Part shown: in pieces, positions 58,017 to 64,000 of the stretch
Numbering within the stretch: position 1 is the first letter of the stretch
Layout of the letters: every line of letters starts with the position of its first letter
From: Mangrovitalea sediminis
GTDB taxonomy: Bacteria > Pseudomonadota > Gammaproteobacteria > Pseudomonadales > Oleiphilaceae
Assembly (NCBI RefSeq): GCF_002514725.1
Contig: NZ_NTLB01000007.1
Span: 186,001-250,000 of the forward strand
DNA length: 64,000 nucleotides
Direction: 5' to 3'
The notes under the pieces: generated by a model
Seen by the model: the letters and a program-made list of their open reading frames with translations, nothing else
The model's database searches: none
Told to the model about the DNA's origin: nothing
Translations under genes and position numbers: made by a program

Positions 58017-58181
58017 CCCAGCGACGGAGCAAGTCTAGAAATACTGGTATCAGAAAAAACCACGTTTGATAGCGAACGCTTAGTTCACCTCCCTAACCGG
58101 CATATTGGTAACGCCAAAAGCGACACAAATTCTATCGGGACAGGGTGTTCCCATTCCCGCGGCCCCAAAATGGTTTTAGAG
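57953..58181. repeat. Diverged direct repeat, copy 1
   Basis: About 230 bp that recur at 59412-59640 at roughly 80% identity by eye. Shared landmarks are TTCAAATTTGA, TACAACTAACAACCCA, GGAGCAAGTCTA, AGCGAACGCTTAGTTCACCT and GGCCCCAAA followed by TGGTTTTAGA. The pair brackets the gene at 58416. Confidence 0.75.
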
Positions 58182-58291
58182 TTGCGTCTCTCCAACATAC
58201 TCGAAGTGCCGCTTCAACTTGTTGGTTCAGCTATGTATTGGTATTATCCAAGCATTGCCCATTGAGGCCTTATCCCTTCGGGGACGCCGGA

Positions 58292-58320
58292 AGCCCAGCT
58301 CTAACGAGTTGGGCTTTCGT
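58292..58320. terminator. Rho-independent terminator-like hairpin
   Basis: AGCCCAGCTC and GAGTTGGGCT pair around TAAC, followed by TTCGTCGTTT. It lies between the membrane protein gene (leftward) and repeat copy 1, so it could end that transcript; the T-run is short. Confidence 0.55.
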
Positions 58321-58415
58321 CGTTTAAGACACAACCATTATCCGTTCGGTGGAGTGATTCCAGTAGTGCAGAAGAAATGAGAAACCCGATGGGAGCAATT
58401 TCAGCGCCAGATAGT

Positions 58416-59186
58416 TTACTGAAGTAAGTTTCCGTACTTGGCGATCTTCGGCGCCATAACTTGTTCTCTGATGCCAGCTTTCCAGTGATCATATTTAATC
58501 TGCGCAAATTTTGCGGGAATGTCCGTACCTCTTGCCGATAGGTATAGCTGATAGTCAGCCTCGGCGGCACCATGACTCGCTTTTACCTTGTTGTAGCGTG
58601 CGGCTTGACGCTTGTAGAACATGAATTCATTTCCGCCGAACTGAACCTTCCCCCCGGTCACCATCCATGCAATGACAAAGCGGATGAACCTCAGTGCGTC
58701 ATAGATCAGAAGTATGGGCCCAATCACGAGCACGTAGGGAATTGTCAGAATCATTGCGAAAAGTCTGGCCGTACTGCTAGAGATTCCGTGTGATTGGGTC
58801 AAGGCTCTCCATGGCAGGCTCATGATCGGAAAGATTCGTGTCAGGCAGCGTGAGCGGACGTACCAGTTCAACAGGGTTATTCCCGGAAAGGGCATGCCGA
58901 CAAAACACACAAACATCCCTATAGCGGCCACAAAGGTCCCCCAACCGGCCATGCTGGAATGGGTATGCTTGGTCCATTCAAACAGCTCGATGGTCCCATA
59001 TGACAGGAGTCCCCAAGCAGCGTAGAACAGCCAAAATTCCCGAGTGTGCTGGAAGACATTTTGGGAGTTCTGTTCTTTTCCAAGCGCCGCCATCCCCTCC
59101 TTCGTGTTCTTCAAAGGATCTGATAGCGCATCGGCGATCGCGATCATGCCCAGGGCCGGAATTGAATTGTCGATTCGACGTGTCAC
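58416..59186 (-). CDS. Membrane protein of unknown function
   Basis: 256 residues with about three hydrophobic helices: 50-66 (EFWLFYAAWGLLSYGTIELF), 80-108 (GTFVAAIGMFVCFVGMPFPG) and 140-172 (IPYVLVIGPILLIYDALRFI), then a soluble, charged C-terminal third. I do not recognise the family. It lies alone between two direct repeats and may be a mobile single-gene cassette. Confidence 0.7.
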   Translation of the reverse strand: MTRRIDNSIPALGMIAIADALSDPLKNTKEGMAALGKEQNSQNVFQHTREFWLFYAAWGLLSYGTIELFEWTKHTHSSMAGWGTFVAAIGMFVCFVGMPFPGITLLNWYVRSRCLTRIFPIMSLPWRALTQSHGISSSTARLFAMILTIPYVLVIGPILLIYDALRFIRFVIAWMVTGGKVQFGGNEFMFYKRQAARYNKVKASHGAAEADYQLYLSARGTDIPAKFAQIKYDHWKAGIREQVMAPKIAKYGNLLQ

Positions 59187-59930
59187 CTTTCACCTCCGAA
59201 CTACATTATCGAGAGCCAATATAGTGTAGCTATTGAATACATAAATTACAAATAACCACAATACCTGAAAGTACGCAACGGAGCGGTTTGGTTTTAAAAT
59301 TTCTTTGAAATCAAGAAGTATAAATTTTATGGCACGCCTCGTCGGCCAAGCAGTGTTACGCAGGCAATAGAACAGTTGAACAGAACCAGCCGCATATACA
59401 GGAAATCAATGCGTTCAAATTTGAACACTACGTCGGCAGGTCTGTACGCCTCACATCTCGCGATGTACAACTAACAACCCAACGATGGAGCAAGTCTAAA
59501 AAGCAGGTATCACAGAAAACCACTTTCAATAGCGAACGCTTAGTTCACCTCCCCAACCGGCACATTTAGGCCGTCAAAAGCGATACCCACTTCTTCGGGA
59601 TAGGGCGTTTTCATTCCTGCGGCCCCAAAGTGGTTTTAGACTTGCTGCTGCAAAGTGGTTTTGTAATCGAGCCGTCGTTTTTGCGCTGGCCGCTGAATAG
59701 CTCCGAGACAGGGCAAGTGCACAACCATTCGGAGACCATTCGCAGTGCTGGGAGCGAGATCGCAACCACTTTAACGCGCAGAAGCAGGTAAATCCGTCAC
59801 TTCCGATCCTCTGACGCTCCATATCCTGGTAAAAATGGTTTTCTACACTGTCCGCTAGAGTGATCTCGGATGTTAGAAGAGAAGGCAAGCATTCTGGGGG
59901 CGCTCGAACGCAGCCAGATAAATTCAACCA
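59187..59930. other. Gene-poor stretch with repeat copy 2
   Basis: No supported gene in 744 bp. It holds the second direct-repeat copy (59412-59640) and further AAAGTGGTTTT strings at 59627 and 59654 that pair with AAAACCACTTT at 59516, suggesting an imperfect large hairpin. A 117-codon frame at 59574-59927 overlaps these repeats and has no recognisable features. Confidence 0.5.
59412..59640. repeat. Diverged direct repeat, copy 2
   Basis: Second copy of the element at 57953-58181, 1.46 kb away in the same orientation, with the same landmark strings. Compared with copy 1 it has scattered substitutions and small indels, so the duplication is not recent. Confidence 0.75.
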
Positions 59931-60314
59931 CTAACGATCTTCCGGGTCGCCCCAGACGGGGTCCGTCGGCCGATCAAAGCGGGTAACACTGCCGTTCAAT
60001 CTGGATAGCGGAGAGCCATCCCTTTGACGATCAAATCGATCTTGTTTCATTCGACGGGCAGAGTGTCCTTCATCAAACACACCCAGCATCCGTGCTTCCC
60101 CACGCAGATAAGCTAAGACCCCAAAAAAGCAGGTTTCGCAGAGCTGGTATCGGTATCGCTCACCATCGTGATCAGAGCCGTAGCCCCAGTCAGCTGCGAT
60201 CGTGGCGTACTCATGAACCCCCAGCTCACGGTCTTTGGTTGTGCTCTGCCCGCAGCAATCGCAAATCACTTCAACGACCACTTCCTTAGGGCGGATTTCA
60301 CTAATTTCCATCAT
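59931..60314 (-). CDS. Small CxxC zinc-finger-like protein
   Basis: 127 residues if started at the ATG at 60314 (60311 is equally possible; GGAGAG is just upstream). Cysteine pairs CDCCG near 20 and CETCF near 60 suggest one zinc site, with a basic, arginine-rich end. I do not recognise the family. It is downstream of the phosphoesterase genes on the same strand with a 195 bp gap, so membership in that operon is uncertain. Confidence 0.6.
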   Translation of the reverse strand: MMEISEIRPKEVVVEVICDCCGQSTTKDRELGVHEYATIAADWGYGSDHDGERYRYQLCETCFFGVLAYLRGEARMLGVFDEGHSARRMKQDRFDRQRDGSPLSRLNGSVTRFDRPTDPVWGDPEDR

Positions 60315-60508
60315 TCTCTCCGGCTGTCGACCAAACGGGCGCAAAACCAATCGGTCCTTTGAGCAAACCAGATTGCCCCTACCAGCAAAGCAAGTGCGCA
60401 ACGATCTCATCGGATGCAGGCGACATACCGGCCGCTTCATCAGCGCATTCCCTATTGAGAACACCCACTAGACGGCGCAGAAGACCTTCCGGTGAACCCT
60501 TCCCACAT

Positions 60509-61330
60509 TTACAAATCGAACTGACCGTCTGCCGTCACCGCAAACGCAGCCGCGGGATCAAACCCTGTTTGCTCATCATGGCCGAGATATCCCATAGGGT
60601 TTGCCAGTACCCAGGTACCACAGGGCAATTGATAGTTCTGGGACTGGTGAATATGGCCATGAACATTGACCACGGGAACTTGCCGACAGGCCTCAAAAAG
60701 CGGTGATAAATTGCACGCATACGCGGGCGAAAGCCGGTGCCCCCGAAACCGTTCGGGTACAGATCGACCATCGGGGGCATGATGCGTCATTAACACCACG
60801 GGCTCGCTACTGTGATTCAGTTCTTCGCGTATAAACGCTTGAGCATCAAGGTTCCACTGAAGCGTGTCCGCAGGCCGGAGTTTCCGGAACCGATCGAAAC
60901 CACTCCGGGAGTCACGAACACGAATTTGGCGATAGTCATTCATCGACCTTTCGGCCTCACCCATCGCTCGTGTTGGATCTCCCATCAGCGAAAAGTCTGT
61001 CCATAGATCCGTCCCAGCGATTCTGACACCATCGATAACGACTGACTCGTTCAACAGCAACGTCACATGCGAACCTTCAAAGCCACGCTTGAGCTCACGG
61101 ACCGCCTTATCCCGGCGTATCCCATACAGCTCATGGTTACCGAGCGTCATCAACCCCGTTCGCCCTTCCGTCATCCGCAGCACGTGGTCGATGGCGTAGG
61201 ACTTAACGCCGTCCATAATATCGCCGGCGAGCAGGATGACATCCACATCAGGCGCCCATTGAATCAGGGGTAGCTGATCTTTGGGGTAAAACGAAAGATG
61301 GATGTCACTCGCAAAGCCAAAAACCGGCAT
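60509..61330 (-). CDS. Calcineurin-like metallophosphoesterase A
   Basis: 273 residues with the full bimetal signature: ASDIHLSF at 8-12, LLAGDIMDG near 36, TLGNHELYG near 62, MTHHAPDG near 178 and VHGHIHQSQN near 222. It could act on proteins, nucleotides or nucleic acids. It has a GAGGTG ribosome site and follows phosphoesterase B by 75 bp. Confidence 0.88.
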   Translation of the reverse strand: MPVFGFASDIHLSFYPKDQLPLIQWAPDVDVILLAGDIMDGVKSYAIDHVLRMTEGRTGLMTLGNHELYGIRRDKAVRELKRGFEGSHVTLLLNESVVIDGVRIAGTDLWTDFSLMGDPTRAMGEAERSMNDYRQIRVRDSRSGFDRFRKLRPADTLQWNLDAQAFIREELNHSSEPVVLMTHHAPDGRSVPERFRGHRLSPAYACNLSPLFEACRQVPVVNVHGHIHQSQNYQLPCGTWVLANPMGYLGHDEQTGFDPAAAFAVTADGQFDL

Positions 61331-61405
61331 CGATCACCTCAAACCCTGTATTGTCATGAGCGCGCCAACATCAGTGGAGTCGCTCCCAAACATCCCGCCG
61401 AGGAT

Positions 61406-62239
61406 CTACTCCCCGGCGGGATAAACCAACACCACCCGACTATCGACATTGAGTGCCTGCCCCTCGCCCAATGCGATGACAAAGGGATCGGCCCAGTATG
61501 CGTGACCAAAGACCGTCAACCCGCTATACCCTGCTTCCAACGCCAGGCGTACCATCGGATCACCCCGTCGCGAGGTATCAGGGGCATCTGGCCCCTGATG
61601 TAACAGCAACAGATCGGGCTGTTTCTGCGTTACGCCGTCCAGCATCTGCAGGTAATCAGGAAGTGCTTTACGCTGATTGCGTCGCGGATCACCCACTATG
61701 CCGCTAACACCCCCCACACGAATGCCCTCGACGCCCACCAGGTCTCCATCCAGTAGGTGAACGTTGTCGGGCAGTTCACTGGGCTGGTTCAGGGAATCGT
61801 GGTTCCCGAGGACACCCACAACGTGTCGGGCCACTGCCGCAAACGCATGCCATACCGCGTCGACATCACCGGTTCCTCCCCGTTTATGGCAATCCGGATA
61901 GTCGTAGAGGTCACCGCAAAGCGCTGCGATCCCTATCGGTGGGATGTCGCCGACCCGCTGGAGGTAAGCCAGGTACTGCGCCAATACCTCCCCCAGAAGG
62001 CGCTGTTGTCCGCCAATTTCGCGTCCTTGCAGATCGGACGCCAGCACCGCGCAGCCGACATCGGTCGGCAGCCCCCGTCCTCGGGCCCGGAATATCGGTA
62101 GAGTTCGCCTGAGAATGCGTCCTTTAGGGCCACTGGTCCGGTAGCTAAGCGTTTCAAAAGGCCGCTCTTCAATGTCGGTAAGGCGAATCATCGTAGAATC
62201 ACAGGGCAGATAAGGTTGAGTGGTCACCACTTGAACCAT
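61406..62239 (-). CDS. Calcineurin-like metallophosphoesterase B
   Basis: 277 residues, a second and divergent phosphoesterase: LASDLQGRE near 68 (DxQ form), ALCGDLYDYPD near 107, VLGNHDSLN near 142, LLHQGPDAPD near 212 and FGHAYWADP near 243. The ATG at 62239 overlaps the HipA-like stop by one base (TGATG), so its translation is coupled to the kinase. A first guess is that it reverses the kinase or processes its product. Confidence 0.85.
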   Translation of the reverse strand: MVQVVTTQPYLPCDSTMIRLTDIEERPFETLSYRTSGPKGRILRRTLPIFRARGRGLPTDVGCAVLASDLQGREIGGQQRLLGEVLAQYLAYLQRVGDIPPIGIAALCGDLYDYPDCHKRGGTGDVDAVWHAFAAVARHVVGVLGNHDSLNQPSELPDNVHLLDGDLVGVEGIRVGGVSGIVGDPRRNQRKALPDYLQMLDGVTQKQPDLLLLHQGPDAPDTSRRGDPMVRLALEAGYSGLTVFGHAYWADPFVIALGEGQALNVDSRVVLVYPAGE

Positions 62240-63537
62240 CAGTACGTCAATAAGCCTCTCGGTAGCCTCAGCGGTACCCTCGGGTGAGACAACACCCGTG
62301 ACGGAAGTCTGCGCTGTTTCGCCCGCTCACCCAATTCGGAGAGTTTCTCACACCACGCCAGAAATTCCCGGATAGCCGCTGACGGCTCCTGGGCGTAAGC
62401 CTCGATAATCCGCCGATAGTTCGCCCAACCGTCATCATTCATCAGCGACGTTGGCCACACCGTTGCCCAGGGAATACCTTCCGGATCCAGCACCATGGGC
62501 GCCACGTCATAGCACGGTGCCAACCGAATCCCCGAATCGTCTCGGATGACCGACTGATTGCGGCCATGGTTGTCCGAATTTCCGATCAATCGATTCACCA
62601 AATCGCGAACCAGGTAATCCACCAACGTATCATCAGGGCTCGCGGCCAACGGTAGCAGGCGCTCCAGGATCTGAGTGTGAAGCAACCGTGCGCCGTCACC
62701 AATCACGCCCATCAGCGAATACACCGATTCGATACCGCTACGGTCACCCTCCGGTGTAAGGTCAAATCGCGGAATCCAAAGCGACGGCAGATCGCCTTCC
62801 AGCCACTCCACGCCGGCCATGACGTCCAGGCCGAACTCGCCCAATACGGATGTAAACACATACTCGGCCTTGAGCACCGCGCGATCGTCTAAGGTCGCGT
62901 TACCCCGCGGGAACTTCACTAACCAGCGTTTGGCCGCCTGACCGGCTGGCTCAGTACCATCGAGGTATAAGCGACCCGAGCTGTCTTCCGCGAGCAGCAA
63001 CTTGGGCGCATCGCCCCCTGCGCCTAACCCCGCCCCAAACAGCCTTTCGGAGGAAAACAACGGCGCGCAGAGCTCCCAGTGATAACGGCAAATATCCTCC
63101 CGTGAGAAGTTTGGGCTGCCCTCTGCTAAATGGTGGCGAACGGCTTCCTGCACCCGAAGATTTCCAATGGGCGACATAGCCCCCTGCGCCAGTAATTCAA
63201 AATCCGCTGCAGGGCCCGGATCTACCGTATAACTGAGTCGATTCAACAGCTGGCGACGAGCGAACCCACTGGGAATAATATCTCTTAACACCGCCGCCAC
63301 CGGTTCACCTTCACGTTGACTCGTTAAAGACCCAGGAACATTGATCCCTATACATTTGGGAAGCGGCACCACAAGCTCCTCTCCCGACCGGGTCCCCCAC
63401 TCCACCACAAATGCCGTGTCATAGGTAAATCGCAACGGCCCCCGTAAACCTTCCGCGGGATGATAAAACTCGACAAGGCCCGCGTTCCGCCAGGCATTCT
63501 CAAGCCAAATTTGAACGGTTAATGACCGCTTTTGCAT
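62239..63537 (-). CDS. HipA-like serine/threonine kinase
   Basis: 432 residues. N-terminal HipA-type domain (VQIWLENAWRNAGLVEFYHP near 8-28), nucleotide loop GAGGDAPKLLLAE near 172, catalytic GNSDNHGRNQ near 318 (Asp and Asn of HipA kinases) and metal-binding APCYDVAPM near 345. Family members phosphorylate tRNA synthetases or similar targets and arrest growth. There is no HipB-like antitoxin beside it; its partners here are two phosphoesterases, which is unusual. It is the first gene of the cluster. Confidence 0.88.
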   Translation of the reverse strand: MQKRSLTVQIWLENAWRNAGLVEFYHPAEGLRGPLRFTYDTAFVVEWGTRSGEELVVPLPKCIGINVPGSLTSQREGEPVAAVLRDIIPSGFARRQLLNRLSYTVDPGPAADFELLAQGAMSPIGNLRVQEAVRHHLAEGSPNFSREDICRYHWELCAPLFSSERLFGAGLGAGGDAPKLLLAEDSSGRLYLDGTEPAGQAAKRWLVKFPRGNATLDDRAVLKAEYVFTSVLGEFGLDVMAGVEWLEGDLPSLWIPRFDLTPEGDRSGIESVYSLMGVIGDGARLLHTQILERLLPLAASPDDTLVDYLVRDLVNRLIGNSDNHGRNQSVIRDDSGIRLAPCYDVAPMVLDPEGIPWATVWPTSLMNDDGWANYRRIIEAYAQEPSAAIREFLAWCEKLSELGERAKQRRLPSRVLSHPRVPLRLPRGLLTY

Positions 63538-64000
63538 GACGACAGAAACAACTCGCGCTCAGAAATCAGCGGTTATTTAATTAATCAAAGACTACGGTTC
63601 GGCAACACCCCAATACTTTGAGGAAATTACCTCCTGAATGGGTCTCGCCTGACGTGCAATTAATCTACACTCTACTTACTTTAATTTATTACATTTATGC
63701 AGAGGCAAAGGAATCGGAGTAGCCGCTTGACAAGCGCTTTCGCTGCCCCGCAATCACTGCAAGACCCGTTTATCCCGGGAGTTGCAAGGGGCCGGCTTGC
63801 GTTACCTGTCTCACGCGATTAGCCCCTGCAGGACTGACATTTGCGCTGAATCGATGATCTATTGGTGGCATGATTACATGTGACACGCGTTCAGCACAAC
63901 GTGCTCATGTAGTCATTAATAAAATTATATACGATATGATAATTAGCGGCCCAAATCCGTTACATTAGGCGGAATTCTTGTCGAAATATACGTCATATAG
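63538..64000. other. AT-rich upstream region of the kinase cluster
   Basis: No gene seen. It should carry the promoter of the HipA-like operon. Two AT-rich segments stand out, 63660-63700 and 63910-63960. No clear operator or second start is visible before the window ends. Confidence 0.4.

Noticed and set aside
59574-59927. 117-codon minus-strand frame
   Set aside because: It runs through the direct repeat and internal GTGGTTTT strings, has no ribosome site and no recognisable features.

Overview
The window is gammaproteobacterial chromosome. Its conserved genes (cydA, a CpsG-type phosphomannomutase, bfr/bfd, tRNA-Arg, emrAB) look closest to marine or halophilic lineages of the Marinobacter/Halomonas kind, but the genus cannot be fixed from sequence alone. 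Genes are dense, GC-moderate, with many 4-10 bp stop/start overlaps.

Region 1 (1-4520) is ordinary backbone on the minus strand: 3'-truncated cydA, phosphomannomutase, bacterioferritin and its ferredoxin with a Fur-like site. It ends at an intact tRNA-Arg(CCG) on the plus strand. Just upstream of this tRNA lies a copy of its first 19 bases followed by a run of perfect hairpins.

Region 2 (4637-36490) is a defence island starting about 160 bp past the tRNA 3' end, almost all on the minus strand. In transcription order (right to left) it holds: ddmD-ddmE-like helicase-nuclease and Argonaute-like genes with a divergent WYL regulator; a small protein + Mre11/SbcD-like phosphoesterase + SMC-like ATPase; a two-gene pair of a YaaW-like protein and an unknown protein with a hydrophobic segment; a 1828-residue DUF4011-type helicase-nuclease; then one long overlapping operon hsdM-hsdS-kwaA-kwaB-DUF262/DUF1524-DUF262-hsdR-YgjP-like peptidase. 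A Kiwa system and a GmrSD-like pair are thus nested inside a type I restriction-modification operon.

Region 3 (36490-44948) is mobility machinery: a Xre regulator, a palindromic control region, an excisionase-like protein, a tyrosine integrase with two small downstream genes, and a three-gene operon of a ParB-like protein and two very large tyrosine recombinases, reminiscent of weapon-island recombinase trios.

Region 4 (45249-47690) is an AbiE toxin-antitoxin locus whose toxin is cut by an IS3-family remnant. Region 5 (47856-54122) is an SDR/LysR pair and a LysR-controlled AhpD-like/EmrB/EmrA efflux cluster with a broken outer-membrane lipoprotein gene.

Region 6 (54469-59930) is scarred accessory DNA: a frameshifted FtsZ-like fragment, an orphan lipoprotein, an RHS tail, a higBA module with a large palindromic operator, an integrase tail, and a membrane-protein gene between two diverged direct repeats of about 230 bp.

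Region 7 (59931-63537) is a minus-strand cluster of a HipA-like kinase, two calcineurin-like phosphoesterases and a zinc-finger protein. The best candidates for undescribed systems are this kinase/phosphoesterase cluster, the YaaW-like pair, and the nested Kiwa/DUF262/type I operon.
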